From: Streptomyces sp. SAI-127
GTDB lineage: Bacteria > Actinomycetota > Actinomycetes > Streptomycetales > Streptomycetaceae
NCBI RefSeq assembly: GCF_029894425.1
Contig: NZ_JARXYJ010000001.1
Span: 3,844,001-3,908,000, forward strand
DNA length: 64,000 nucleotides
Direction: 5' to 3'
Position 1 is the first letter of the stretch. Each line of letters starts with the position of its first letter. Of this stretch, positions 25,926 through 34,809 are shown piece by piece. The position numbers were made by a program, and so were the translations under genes. The notes below the pieces were generated by a model that ran no database searches, was not told where the DNA came from, and saw nothing but the letters and a program-made list of their open reading frames with translations.

Positions 25926-27852
25926 GAGAGTCAAAGTCAGCGTCATCGTTCCCGTCTACAACACCGGGAAGTACGTCGACGAGTGTGCCCCCTCGCTGCT
26001 CGGGCAGAGTCTGCCCGCCGACGAGTACGAGGTCATCTACGTCGACGACGGGTCGACGGACGACACGCTGGAGCGGCTGGAGAAGATCGCCGCCGGGCAT
26101 CCGAACGTCCAGGTGCACACCCGGCCGAACTCGGGCTGGCCGGGCGCACCCCGCAACCTCGGCATGCGGCACGCCAAGGGCGAGTACATCCAGTTCGTCG
26201 ACCATGACGACATGCTCGGGCCCGAGGCCCTGGAGCGGCTGTACGAGCACGCCGAGCGCAATGACGCCGACGTGGTGCTCGGCAAGATGTCCAGCACGAT
26301 GGTGCGTCCCCGGCGGCTGTTCCGGCACACGGTGGACGCCTGCACGATCGAGAACGACGAGCTCATGCAGAGCATGTCGCCGCACAAGATGTTCCGGCGC
26401 GCCTTCATCGAGGAGCACGGTCTGCTGTTCCCCGAGGGGCCCTGGATCCTGGAGGACCTGGCCTTCGTCAGCGCCGCCTATCTGAAGGCCGAGCGGATCT
26501 CGGTCCTGGCCGACTACCCCTGCTACTACTGGATGAAGCGGGACGACGGCGGCAACAACACCCAGCATCGCTTCAACCCGCGTCACGGCTTCTGGTCCAA
26601 CTGCCGCACCATCGTGCGGCAGATCAAGGACGGCACACCTCCGTCCGACGACGTCGACGCGCTCCAGAACCGCCTGCTGCACCGCCTCTACCACGTCGAG
26701 ATCCTCTCCCGGACCCGGGAGCCAGAGATCCTCCGCGAGGAGCCGGCTGAACAGCGGGAGCGCTTCGAGGCGGCCCGGAAGCTGGCGCTCGAGGAGTTCC
26801 CGCCGGCCGTACGCGAAGGGCTCCCCACCGTGTCCCGCCTCCGCGCCGAACTCCTCGAACGCGGTGACTTCGACGGCGCCGTGACCCTCGCGGAGCGCAT
26901 CCGTGAGGTCAAGGCCCGCAGTACGGTCGGCGGACTGCGGTGGGAGGGTGGTCGGCTGGTCGCCGACGTCACCCTCGACCTGTTGCGCGGGGACGGCGAG
27001 CCGCTGGTGCTGGTCGAGCGGGACGGGAAGTGGTGGCTCGACCCGGAGCTGCTCGCCGGGGTACCGGGGACCGAGGACGGCTGGGAGGTCCGCGATCCGT
27101 TCCGGCTGGCGTACGCCGAACTGGTCGTCAAAGACCGCGACCGCGAGGACTGGTGGTACCCCGAGGGCGACCTGGACGTGCGGCTCGAGCCCTTCGGCCA
27201 GGGGCGGTCGCGGCTCGTGGCGTCCGGGCGGCTGCGACTCGATCCCGAACAGCTCGCGGGCGGGCGGCCGTTGGAGCGCGGCGTGCACGACGTGTGGGCG
27301 TTCGTCCAGCTGCTGGGCGTCGACCGCATGGTCCGCCTGACCGGCGACGGCACCCCGGGCGCCCCGGCCGCGGGCCCGGCGCTGACCGGCGGGCGGCTCG
27401 CGCTGCCGTACTGGACGGGCAGCGGCCAGCTCGCCCTCGACGTGGACCAGCGTCAGCGACGGCTCGGTTCCGACACGGCCGGTGCGGCCGCGGCGAACAC
27501 GGCGCGCGGCGAGCGGTCGCTCCCGCTGCCGTACCTGGCGGCGACCGCGGCCAGTGGCCCGGCCCGCCTGAAGGTCACCGTGTCCGCCCTGACGGTGGAC
27601 GCCGAGCTGATCGCCGGTGACGACGGGACGACGGCACGGCTGAGGCTGCCCGCTCGCCTCCGGCTCCCGGACGGACGCCACCCGGTCGCCCTCCCGAAGT
27701 CCGATGCCCCTCTCGCGTATGCCGTCGTCCGCGACGGCGCCCTGTTGCGGCTCGAGGGCCCGGCCCACGAGTCCGGTACCGGACGCCGGTTCCTCGACGC
27801 GGTCGCCGACCACCGCCAGGTCCGGCGGGTACGGCGACGACTGGGCCGATAG
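25921..27852 (+). CDS. Family 2 glycosyltransferase
   Basis: 643 residues. The N-terminal ~240 residues form a GT-A domain: VSVIVPVYNTGKYVDEC, YVDDGSTDDT, RNLGMRHAKGEYIQFVDHDDML (the DxD-like metal/sugar site). The remaining 400 residues are helical and then beta-rich with repeats of a WWYPEG/LVVKDRD type and may bind the acceptor. Similar two-domain enzymes add sugars to teichoic acids or glycans; the acceptor here cannot be assigned. No membrane helix. ATG at 25921 sits in a hairpin. Confidence 0.85.
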   Translation: MPRVKVSVIVPVYNTGKYVDECAPSLLGQSLPADEYEVIYVDDGSTDDTLERLEKIAAGHPNVQVHTRPNSGWPGAPRNLGMRHAKGEYIQFVDHDDMLGPEALERLYEHAERNDADVVLGKMSSTMVRPRRLFRHTVDACTIENDELMQSMSPHKMFRRAFIEEHGLLFPEGPWILEDLAFVSAAYLKAERISVLADYPCYYWMKRDDGGNNTQHRFNPRHGFWSNCRTIVRQIKDGTPPSDDVDALQNRLLHRLYHVEILSRTREPEILREEPAEQRERFEAARKLALEEFPPAVREGLPTVSRLRAELLERGDFDGAVTLAERIREVKARSTVGGLRWEGGRLVADVTLDLLRGDGEPLVLVERDGKWWLDPELLAGVPGTEDGWEVRDPFRLAYAELVVKDRDREDWWYPEGDLDVRLEPFGQGRSRLVASGRLRLDPEQLAGGRPLERGVHDVWAFVQLLGVDRMVRLTGDGTPGAPAAGPALTGGRLALPYWTGSGQLALDVDQRQRRLGSDTAGAAAANTARGERSLPLPYLAATAASGPARLKVTVSALTVDAELIAGDDGTTARLRLPARLRLPDGRHPVALPKSDAPLAYAVVRDGALLRLEGPAHESGTGRRFLDAVADHRQVRRVRRRLGR

Positions 27853-27861
27853 GACGGTTGT

Positions 27862-27889
27862 GGGGCACCGCACGGGCCTGCGGTGCCCC
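27862..27889. terminator. Convergent terminator
   Basis: Perfect 11-bp stem (GGGGCACCGCA) with a 6-base loop between the glycosyltransferase stop and the stop of the next convergent gene, so it may serve both strands. Confidence 0.75.
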
Positions 27890-27897
27890 CGAACGCG

Positions 27898-28563
27898 CTA
27901 GGCGTACGCCGAGATGTCCTTGATCATCGCGAACCCGAGCCCGTAGGCGCTCATGCCTCTCCCGTACGCCCCCACGTGCACGCCCTCCTGCGTGGAGCCC
28001 GCGAGCACCCAGCCGAACTCCGACTCCCGGTAGTGGAAGGGCGTGGGCACCCCGTCCACCGGCAGGGACAGCGTGGACCAGTCGGCTCCTTCGAGGTCGT
28101 CCGCCAGGACCCAGGCCGTCTCGGTCTGCTGGTCGAGCCAGTCGTCCCGCAGGGAGTGGTCCATCTGGCCGGGCCAGGTGAACGACAGCAGGCCCACTCC
28201 GGCCAGCCAGGCGGCGGAGGAGACGGACGTGGCCTCCAGCAGCCCCGTGCCGTCCGCGCTCCTGCGGGAGGGGTTCGCGGCGACGGTCACGACCACCGCG
28301 AACTTCTCCTTCGGCTCCGCCGTGGAACCCACCTCGTTCTTCACCGAGGGCTCGTCACCGTGCCCGATCGACCCGTGCTCGACGGCCCCGTCGGCCGACG
28401 TGCCGACCTGCATCAGCCAGCGCGGTCCCGTGAAGGCCTCGTCGAGGCCGTACCAGGGGAAGGGCGCCTGAAGGTAGCCGTCGACCGTGCGCCGGGCGGA
28501 GGAAACCTGCTGGCCACCCTCCGCGGCCGGCGCCTGCGCGACCGCCCCACTCGTCGTCTCCAT
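27898..28563 (-). CDS. Conserved hypothetical protein
   Basis: 221 residues; start at the ATG preceded by AGGAGGCG. The first 20 residues are polar and Ala-rich, then a globular part (YLQAPFPWYGLDEAFTGPRWLM, FAVVVTVAANPS, a Trp-rich centre with TFGWVLAG-type strand). No membrane segment, signal peptide or catalytic motif. I do not recognise the family. Confidence 0.7.
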   Translation of the reverse strand: METTSGAVAQAPAAEGGQQVSSARRTVDGYLQAPFPWYGLDEAFTGPRWLMQVGTSADGAVEHGSIGHGDEPSVKNEVGSTAEPKEKFAVVVTVAANPSRRSADGTGLLEATSVSSAAWLAGVGLLSFTWPGQMDHSLRDDWLDQQTETAWVLADDLEGADWSTLSLPVDGVPTPFHYRESEFGWVLAGSTQEGVHVGAYGRGMSAYGLGFAMIKDISAYA

Positions 28564-28780
28564 GTGCCGGACGCCTCCTACTAGCTCTCGTCGGACCGGA
28601 CCGGCCCGCCCCCCTTCGGGCGGCGTCGCTGGTTCGCGTACGGCCCGCACAACAACTCGGCAGCATAGCCACACCGCTCCGAGCTGCCGGGAAACCGCCC
28701 GGCGCGCGGGGCGCACGGGTGGTGCGTTCAGGCCGTACGAGGTGAGAGCAGGGTATGAAACGCGTCACGTACGACGGGAA

Positions 28781-28817
28781 AAGGCGCCCGCGAGCCGAAC
28801 CGCTCGACAGGCGCCTT
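28781..28817 (-). terminator. Terminator of the sigma/tatB operon
   Basis: Inverted repeat AAGGCGCC/GGCGCCTT with an internal second stem (CGAG/CTCG). On the minus strand it is followed by TTTT, and it lies 18 bases after the tatB stop. Confidence 0.75.
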
Positions 28818-28834
28818 CCGGTGGGCCGTATGGC

Positions 28835-29260
28835 TCAGGTGGCGTCCGCGTCGAAGGGCGGGCGGTTGTCCTCGCCGGGCTCCTCGGGCTTCTTGGTCAT
28901 GTCGATCCGGCCACCCGAGGAGGACTGCGCGGGGGTGTCCGAGCTGTGCACCGCGTCGGTGACCTCGGCCATCTCCTTCTTCAGGTCGAAGCCGTTCCGG
29001 ATCTCCTTGAGCCCCAGCTCGTCGTTGTCCAGCTGCTTGCGGATGAACGTCTTGGGGTTGAGGTCCTCGAACTCGAAGTCCTTGAACTCCGGGCCGAGCT
29101 CCGAGCGGATGTCCTGCTTGGCGCTCTCCGAGAACTCGCGGATCTTGCGCACGGTCCGCATGACGTCCTGGATGACCTTCGGGAGCTTGTCCGGACCGAA
29201 GACGAGCACGGCGAGGACAACGAGCGTGATCAGCTCGAGCGGTCCTATGTCATTGAACAC
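28835..29260 (-). CDS. tatB: Sec-independent protein translocase subunit TatB
   Basis: 141 residues. It starts with the TatB signature: FNDIGPLELITLVVLAVLVFGPDKLPK, a single N-terminal helix followed by the G-P hinge, then an amphipathic helix (IQDVMRTVRKIREFSESAKQ) and a polar tail. TatB works with TatC to recognise twin-arginine signal peptides. GTG start with GGAG upstream. Same order sigma, anti-sigma, HtrA, TatB as Rv1221-Rv1224. Confidence 0.93.
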   Translation of the reverse strand: MFNDIGPLELITLVVLAVLVFGPDKLPKVIQDVMRTVRKIREFSESAKQDIRSELGPEFKDFEFEDLNPKTFIRKQLDNDELGLKEIRNGFDLKKEMAEVTDAVHSSDTPAQSSSGGRIDMTKKPEEPGEDNRPPFDADAT

Positions 29261-29494
29261 CTGAAGCTCCTTGCGATGTCCTCGGTCCTCGGCCCTCGGT
29301 GGTCTGTGCGGTCTTCCGTGGTCCGGGCCGGGTCCACGGTACCTGCCGTTCCCGTACGACCGGTACTGTCCCGAGGGCTCCGAGTGCGGGCGGATGGGCT
29401 GTTTTCCGGGTTGTTGGCCTTGTGCAGCGCGGTTTGGGGCCGCCTCTGTGAGGTTTCTGTTAATCGGTCCTCTGACGGTTCTCTTCCGATTCTC

Positions 29495-31855
29495 TTAGTC
29501 GCCGTCCGAGGACCCGAGCACCAGTGAGAAGGACTTTTCCCTGCCGTCACGCTCGACCGTGAGCTCGAGGCGGTCGCCGGGGCGGTGGGCGCGGGTCTTC
29601 ACGATGAGTTCGTCGCCGGAGTGGATACGGCGGCCGTCCACCTCGGTGATGACATCGCCCGCTTCGAGCCCGGCCCTGTCGCCCGGGCCACCCTCGGTCA
29701 CGGCGGGTCCGCCGTCACTGCTCTTCGTCCCGACGCGGGCGCCGTCGCCGGTGTAGTCCATGTCGAGGGTGACGCCGATGACCGGGTGGGTCGCCTTGCC
29801 CGTGTTGATCAGTTCTTCGGCGACCCGCTTGGCCTGGTTGACGGGGATCGCGAAGCCGAGACCTATCGAGCCGGCCTGTCCGGTCTCGGAACCGGATCCG
29901 CCGTCGGCTGAACGGATGGCGGAGTTGATGCCGACGACCCGGGCCCGGGAGTCGAGGAGCGGGCCGCCGGAGTTGCCGGGGTTGATGGGGGCGTCGGTCT
30001 GCAGGGCGTCGACGTACGACACATCGCTGCCGCCCCCGCTCTCGCCTCCGGCGGTGATGGGCCGTTCCTTCGCGCTGATGATGCCGGAGGTGACGGTGCC
30101 CTCCAGGTCGAAGGGGGCGCCGATGGCGACGACCGGGTCGCCGACCTGGACGTTGTCGGAGTTGCCGAGGGTCATGGGCTTCAGCCCGCTGACATCGCTC
30201 ACCTCGACGACGGCGAGGTCGTACCCGCTGTCCCGTCCCACGACGGTGGCCTTGGCGGTGTCCCCGCTGTGAAAGGTCACCGATATCTCGCCGTCGGTCC
30301 CGGCCGGCTCCACGACGTGGTTGTTGGTCAGGATGTGCCCGCGATCGTCCAGCACGAAGCCGGTACCGGTACCGGACTCCCCGGCCCCGCTCACATGCAG
30401 GGTCACGACGCTGGGCAGGGCCCGTGCGGCGATCCCGGCGACACTGTCGGGAGCCCGCCCCCTGGGCTCCTCCGCAGCCTGCGGCAACTCCACGACGTCC
30501 CCTCCCGCACCGTTGCGCTCGAGATACGCCCCTACGATCCCGCCGACACCGCCTGCGACGAGCGCGAGCAGGAGAGCACCGGCGAGGAGCGCTCGCCGGG
30601 TCCGGCGACGCGGCGTGTCCAAGGCGGCGCCCGTTTGCTGGAGGGGGGCGGGGACGGGGGCCCAGGGGTCGTAGTTCTGCCAGGGGGTGCGTGTGGAGGT
30701 GCCCGGGGTCGGGGGTGGGAAGGGGAGGGGCGGGGCCGGAAGGGCGTCATCGCCCGCCGGGACCGACGAGGGCACCGGTGAGCTGTGGGAAGGCGTTCGG
30801 GGTGCTTCCAGTGGGGTGGGCGTGGGTGAGCCGTCGTCTTCTCGCGCCCCGGAAGTGACCATGTCCCGGGCCACAGGCATGCCGTAGGCGGGCGACGGAG
30901 GCGGTGCGGGCGCAGATGAGCCCTGCGGCTCGGGCACGGCCACGCCACCGTCCTCCGGCGGCCCGGAAGTGACCGCGCCCCGGGCCACAGGCATGCCGTA
31001 GGCGGGCGACGGAGGCGGTGCGGGCGCAGATGAGCCCTGCGGCTCGGGCACGGCCACGCCACCGTCCTCCGGCGGCCCGGAAGTGACCGTGCCCCGGGCC
31101 ACAGGCGTGCCGTGGGCGGGCGACGGAGGCGGTGTGGGTATCGCTGTGCCGGGTGGGGGTGCGGTCGCCGGATGCTGGACCGGCGGGGCGGGGGCCCAGG
31201 GGCCCGGCACGCCGTACGGCGGGGTGCTGGTGGAGTCGGAGACGTGCGCAGGCTCGGGACGGTCCGTGGCGGGCTCGGCAGGCGCCTGGCCGACGGCGTC
31301 GACCGGCTCGGTGGACCGGTCGTCGACGGTAGTGTCCGTCGCAGGGGCCTCCGTCGGCAGCGCAGCCGCCGACACCGGCCGCGCCAACGCGAACTCCCCG
31401 TCCGCGGCGGACGAGTCCCGCGGCGCCGTGAGCTCGTAGTCCCCCTCCTCGACGGACAAGCCGCTCGGGGCCGGGAGCTCGTAGTCCCCCTCCGCGTTCG
31501 CCCCGCCGAGCGGAGCCCTCAACTCGAAGTCGCCCTCGTCCCGGATCGCCGACACATCTGTCCCCGCACCGGCAACCCGATCCCTGGAAGCCGCCCCGAG
31601 CTCAGAGTCCACCCCAACCCTCGGCACACCAGCCCCCGCACCGTCGGCCGCATCCCCCCGAGCCGCAAGCTCGAAGTCGCCCTCGACCCCTGGCACAACA
31701 GACCCAGGCACCCCATCCTCCGGAGCCCTCAACACGAAGTCGCCGTCGGATGGTGTCGTGGCAGGTGTCGGCGTGTCGCTCTCGCCCGGCCCGGAAACCC
31801 CCCGTGGCCTGGGTCGGCTCCACCATTTCGACTTCGTGGGCTTCCCCTCGTCCAT
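29495..31855 (-). CDS. HtrA-like membrane serine protease with PDZ domain
   Basis: 786 residues. Residues 1-420 are low-complexity Pro/Glu/Asp-rich cytoplasmic sequence (FELAA, FELRAP, DYELPAP units) ending in a repeat array. A membrane helix follows (about 430-450, ALLAGALLLALVAGGVGGIVGA). Then comes a trypsin-like domain with His (TNNHVV), Asp (YDLAVVEV) and Ser (PGNSGGPL), and a PDZ domain (DGARVGTKSSDGGPAVTEGGPGDRAGLEAGDVI). Likely degrades misfolded surface proteins or the anti-sigma factor. ATG at 31855 chosen; an upstream start is possible. The array and the N-terminus are very variable. Confidence 0.9.
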   Translation of the reverse strand: MDEGKPTKSKWWSRPRPRGVSGPGESDTPTPATTPSDGDFVLRAPEDGVPGSVVPGVEGDFELAARGDAADGAGAGVPRVGVDSELGAASRDRVAGAGTDVSAIRDEGDFELRAPLGGANAEGDYELPAPSGLSVEEGDYELTAPRDSSAADGEFALARPVSAAALPTEAPATDTTVDDRSTEPVDAVGQAPAEPATDRPEPAHVSDSTSTPPYGVPGPWAPAPPVQHPATAPPPGTAIPTPPPSPAHGTPVARGTVTSGPPEDGGVAVPEPQGSSAPAPPPSPAYGMPVARGAVTSGPPEDGGVAVPEPQGSSAPAPPPSPAYGMPVARDMVTSGAREDDGSPTPTPLEAPRTPSHSSPVPSSVPAGDDALPAPPLPFPPPTPGTSTRTPWQNYDPWAPVPAPLQQTGAALDTPRRRTRRALLAGALLLALVAGGVGGIVGAYLERNGAGGDVVELPQAAEEPRGRAPDSVAGIAARALPSVVTLHVSGAGESGTGTGFVLDDRGHILTNNHVVEPAGTDGEISVTFHSGDTAKATVVGRDSGYDLAVVEVSDVSGLKPMTLGNSDNVQVGDPVVAIGAPFDLEGTVTSGIISAKERPITAGGESGGGSDVSYVDALQTDAPINPGNSGGPLLDSRARVVGINSAIRSADGGSGSETGQAGSIGLGFAIPVNQAKRVAEELINTGKATHPVIGVTLDMDYTGDGARVGTKSSDGGPAVTEGGPGDRAGLEAGDVITEVDGRRIHSGDELIVKTRAHRPGDRLELTVERDGREKSFSLVLGSSDGD
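30851..31130 (-). repeat. 114-bp tandem repeats in the HtrA N-terminus
   Basis: Two full copies (30851-30964 and 30965-31078) plus a partial one, almost identical at DNA level, encoding a 38-residue unit that contains PSPAYGMPVARG and SGPPEDGGVAVPEP. Confidence 0.9.
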
Positions 31856-31867
31856 GCTCTCCCCACA

Positions 31868-31951
31868 GCTGACCGGCCGCGGTGCGCGGCACGTCGACCT
31901 ACCTGTGGATTCAACCAGGTTCACGCGCCGCGGAGCAGGGCGCCGGTCAGC
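31868..31951 (-). promoter_or_regulatory. Long-range inverted repeat before the protease gene
   Basis: GCTGACCGGC at 31868-31877 and GCCGGTCAGC at 31942-31951 are perfect complements and bracket the gap between anti-sigma factor and protease. The CCGCGG blocks inside them may add to the stem. Confidence 0.4.
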
Positions 31952-32909
31952 GGGAGGTGCTGGGAGGCGTGGGCGCGGACATGCTGTGGGGGACGGGCGC
32001 GGCGGGGAGGCCGGAGGCGGAGAGGTCCGGGGTCGCGGACCAGGACGTCAGGGTGAGCGGTGGGGTGGTGCTGAGCGGACGTATGAGGGGGGACATCGCG
32101 GCGGCACCGGCGAGCACGGGCGCCGTGAGGGTGTGCAGAGCCGCCTCCTCGACCTGAGCGGGGACACCCGGCAACAGCGGCGCGGACGCCTCGGTCGGGG
32201 AGACCGGGGTGTCGCCGAGCATCCGCTGTCCTTGATCCTGTGCGAGCAACGGACCCACGCCACGCCGCCGTTGGTTCTCCGGCACCGCCGCTCCCGTGCC
32301 CGGCGTGCGCGCCGGAGTCACATTGCTGCCGGCCCCTCGGGCGTCGGTGTCGCCCGGCGCACCCGTGGTGACGCCGCCCAGCGCGATCGCGGCCAGCGAC
32401 ACCGCCCCGGCGGCGACGAAGGCGAACCTCATGCCGCGCGAGGCGGAGCGCTCGGCCTCGTGACGGCTGACGTCATGGATGCGGAAGCCCCGGCCCGCGG
32501 AGGGCGGGAGCATCGCGGCGTGCGGGCGGGCGGGGACGTAGCCGAACTCGAAGCGCTCGCCACGTCTCACGCCGAAGGCTCCGGCGGCGCCGGGTCGTCC
32601 CGACAGTTTTCCGAGCCCTCCCCCGCCGAACGGCGAGCTGTCGCCGTCCTCCGGATCACCTCCCGGCAAACCCTGGAGGCGAGCCAGGAAGCTCTCCGAG
32701 GGCGGGGGCGGGGCGGCCTCCGCGAAGACGTTCTTCAGGCGGCGCTGGGCGTCCGCCTCCGCCTTGCACTTCGGGCAGGTGGCGAGGTGCGCGAGAACAC
32801 GCTCCCGCGTGGCATGACCGAGCTCGCCGTCCACCAGGGCGGCGAGTCGGTCTCCCAGATGCTGTTCCGCGAGGCTCCCCTCGCCGGGTTTGGGCAGTGA
32901 TCCACTCAC
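31947..32909 (-). CDS. ZAS-type zinc-binding anti-sigma factor
   Basis: 320 residues with an N-terminal anti-sigma domain and the ZAS motif HLATCPKC (HxxxCxxC), preceded by LADxL-type [16 protein letters not shown] hydrophobic segment (about 166-185, [20 protein letters not shown]) makes it membrane-bound with a Ser/Thr/Pro-rich outer part, like RseA (Rv1222). GTG start overlaps the sigma stop (GTGA), so the two proteins are made in a fixed ratio. Confidence 0.88.
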   Translation of the reverse strand: MSGSLPKPGEGSLAEQHLGDRLAALVDGELGHATRERVLAHLATCPKCKAEADAQRRLKNVFAEAAPPPPSESFLARLQGLPGGDPEDGDSSPFGGGGLGKLSGRPGAAGAFGVRRGERFEFGYVPARPHAAMLPPSAGRGFRIHDVSRHEAERSASRGMRFAFVAAGAVSLAAIALGGVTTGAPGDTDARGAGSNVTPARTPGTGAAVPENQRRRGVGPLLAQDQGQRMLGDTPVSPTEASAPLLPGVPAQVEEAALHTLTAPVLAGAAAMSPLIRPLSTTPPLTLTSWSATPDLSASGLPAAPVPHSMSAPTPPSTSR

Positions 32910-33676
32910 GCGGACGCGCCCCCTCCCCCCAAGGCGGGGACCCTGGCCATGAAGGAGCGGCGCTCGGCGCGGGCCTCGGGCGAACGGTGCGCGAGGGCCT
33001 TGCGCAGCTGGGACCGGCCGCGGTGGATCCGTGAGCGGACGGTGCCGAGCTTGACGCCCAGGGTCGCGGCGATCTCCTCGTACGACAGTCCTTCGATGTC
33101 GCACAGGACGACCGCGGCGCGGAACTCCGGCGCGAGGGTGTCGAGGGCCTGCTGGACGTCCGCGTCGAAGTGGGCGTCGTTGAAGACCTGCTGGGGTGAG
33201 GGCTCGCGGCTGGGCAGTCGCTCGGCAGCGTCCTCGCCGAGGGCGTCGAAGCGGATGCGCTGCTTGCGGCGGACCATGTCCAGGAAGAGGTTGGTGGTGA
33301 TGCGGTGCAGCCAGCCCTCGAAGGTGCCCGGTGTGTAGGTGGACAGCGAGCGGAAGACGCGGACGAAGACCTCCTGCGTGAGGTCCTCGGCGTCGTGCTG
33401 GTTGCCGGTGAGCCGGTACGCGAGGCGGTAGACCCGGACGCTGTGCGTGCTGACGATCTCCTCCCAGGTGGGCGGAGTCCACGCCTGCCCGTCCGCGTCG
33501 GTGGCAAAGGTCGCGGTCTGGGCGTAGTCGCCGGCGTGGCTGTGGTCAGCAGTGTTGTTCACGGATTTCGGCCTGCCCGCCGATCCGAGGAAGCGCCGCA
33601 GCACTCCCCCACGATCTCCAGGCGCGGCCGCACCTCCCCTGTCGGCTCTGGTTGTCTCCAGTGGAGCCCCTACCAT
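32906..33676 (-). CDS. ECF RNA polymerase sigma factor (M. tuberculosis SigE-like)
   Basis: 256 residues from the ATG at 33676. A disordered head of about 70 residues is followed by region 2 ([34 protein letters not shown]) and region 4 ([26 protein letters not shown] then [18 protein letters not shown]). It directs RNA polymerase to envelope-stress promoters under control of the anti-sigma factor. A TTG at 33793 is an alternative start giving 295 residues; GGGGGGA precedes it and it lies close to the mapped-like promoter, so both starts may be used. It is not the SCO3356-type SigE of Streptomyces. Confidence 0.88.
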   Translation of the reverse strand: MVGAPLETTRADRGGAAAPGDRGGVLRRFLGSAGRPKSVNNTADHSHAGDYAQTATFATDADGQAWTPPTWEEIVSTHSVRVYRLAYRLTGNQHDAEDLTQEVFVRVFRSLSTYTPGTFEGWLHRITTNLFLDMVRRKQRIRFDALGEDAAERLPSREPSPQQVFNDAHFDADVQQALDTLAPEFRAAVVLCDIEGLSYEEIAATLGVKLGTVRSRIHRGRSQLRKALAHRSPEARAERRSFMARVPALGGGGASA

Positions 33677-33826
33677 AGCCACCTCGCCCGTTAGCTCCGG
33701 ATAAGCGGTTTTACGAGAATTTGATCTGGGCTGATACCACTCGGTCCCCTGCGTCAGCAGTTGCTCGAGGGCCTGCTCGGCATCGTGATCCAACTGTGTC
33801 CCCCCGGGTGCGTCTCCACCCCTCTA

Positions 33827-33853
33827 AACGCCCGGTCCCATCTGCGGGTTCCC
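33827..33853 (-). promoter_or_regulatory. ECF-type promoter of the sigma operon
   Basis: On the minus strand GGGAACC, 16 bases, then CGTT, the standard -35/-10 arrangement for SigE/SigH-like ECF sigma factors. It lies about 34 bases before the TTG and 150 before the ATG of the sigma gene. Confidence 0.75.
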
Positions 33854-33905
33854 GGCGGCAACGGATACAGTCACGCCCAGGCAACCACGGGGCAAGGAGA
33901 GGCTC

Positions 33906-34538
33906 ATTACCGGCAACCGGCAGACGAGCTGGGCGTTCGCCGACGCCTATGTCGCCGAGGACGAAACCCTGCGCTGGGCCCGCGACCGGGCCCGTGACGC
34001 GGGGCTGCGCTCGGTGTCGCCCGGCACGGGCGCGGCGCTGCGGTTGCTGGCCGCCTCCGTGGACGCCAAGGCGGTCGCCGAGATCGGCACCGGCACCGGT
34101 GTCTCCGGCATCCACCTGCTGCACGGCATGCGCCCGGACGGGGTGCTGACCACCGTCGACCCCGAGCCGGAGCACCAGCAGTTCGCCCGCCAGGCCTTCC
34201 GTGCCTGTGGCTTCGCCAGCAACCGGGCCCGCTTCATTCCGGGCCGCGCGCTGGACGTCCTGCCCCGCCTCGCCGACGCCGGCTACGACCTCGTCTTCTG
34301 CGACGGCGACCGGCAGGAGGTCATGGACTACCTCGCTGAATCGTTGCGCCTGCTGCGCCCGGGGGGCCTGGTCGTCTTCGAGGGCGTCTTCGCCAACGGC
34401 CGCACGATGGATTCGGGACCGCAGCCCACGGAGGTGCTGCGCCTCAGGGAGCTGCTGCGGGCCGCACGCGAGAGCCAGGACCTGATGCCGTCACTGCTGC
34501 CGGTGGGTGACGGACTGCTCTGCGCGGTCAAGCGCTGA
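33906..34538 (+). CDS. Class I SAM O-methyltransferase, non-standard start
   Basis: 210 residues. The SAM-binding motif is IGTGTGVSGIHLLHGM, followed by TTVDPEPEHQQFAR and a FCDGDRQEVMDYL region, as in the AdoMet_MTase O-methyltransferase family (Rv1220c counterpart; substrate unknown). From an in-frame TAA at 33825 to the first GTG at 34014 there is no ATG, GTG or TTG. That GTG would lose the conserved opening ITGNRQTSWAFADAYVAEDE. AAGGAGAGG lies before an ATT at 33906 with ideal spacing, so I set the start there. Terminator follows. Confidence 0.8.
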   Translation: MTGNRQTSWAFADAYVAEDETLRWARDRARDAGLRSVSPGTGAALRLLAASVDAKAVAEIGTGTGVSGIHLLHGMRPDGVLTTVDPEPEHQQFARQAFRACGFASNRARFIPGRALDVLPRLADAGYDLVFCDGDRQEVMDYLAESLRLLRPGGLVVFEGVFANGRTMDSGPQPTEVLRLRELLRAARESQDLMPSLLPVGDGLLCAVKR

Positions 34539-34584
34539 GCCGGTGAGGGCCGTACGGCCATTCGTGGAAAAGCCCGGGCAAACT

Positions 34585-34618
34585 ACTGCCCCGGCATCTC
34601 CTGAGATGCCGGGGCAGT
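34585..34618. terminator. Bidirectional terminator
   Basis: Perfect 15-bp stem (ACTGCCCCGGCATCT) with tetraloop CCTG between the convergent methyltransferase and DUF3117 genes. Confidence 0.85.
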
Positions 34619-34641
34619 CGAAAGGGTATGGTCGCTTCCGC

Positions 34642-34809
34642 TCAGCCGACGACCTTCTTGAGGGCGTCGCCAAGGGCGTCGGCCTCGTCAGGGGTCAGCT
34701 CGACGACGAGCCGACCGCCGCCTTCGAGCGGAACGCGCATGACGATGCCCCGCCCCTCCTTGGTCACCTCGAGCGGGCCATCGCCCGTCCGCGGCTTCAT
34801 GGCCGCCAT
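34642..34809 (-). CDS. DUF3117 family small protein
   Basis: 55 residues on the minus strand, from ATG at 34809, ending VELTPDEADALGDALKKVV. It matches the conserved actinobacterial DUF3117 family (Rv1211) along its whole length, beginning MAAMKPRTGDGPLEV, and has GGAAGGGG as ribosome site. No function is known. It is too short to be caught by a usual ORF length filter. Confidence 0.9.
   Translation of the reverse strand: MAAMKPRTGDGPLEVTKEGRGIVMRVPLEGGGRLVVELTPDEADALGDALKKVVG

Noticed and set aside
29300..29400. Second ECF promoter before tatB (GGGAAC near 29355)
   Set aside because: No CGTT at a suitable distance follows the GGGAAC on the minus strand.
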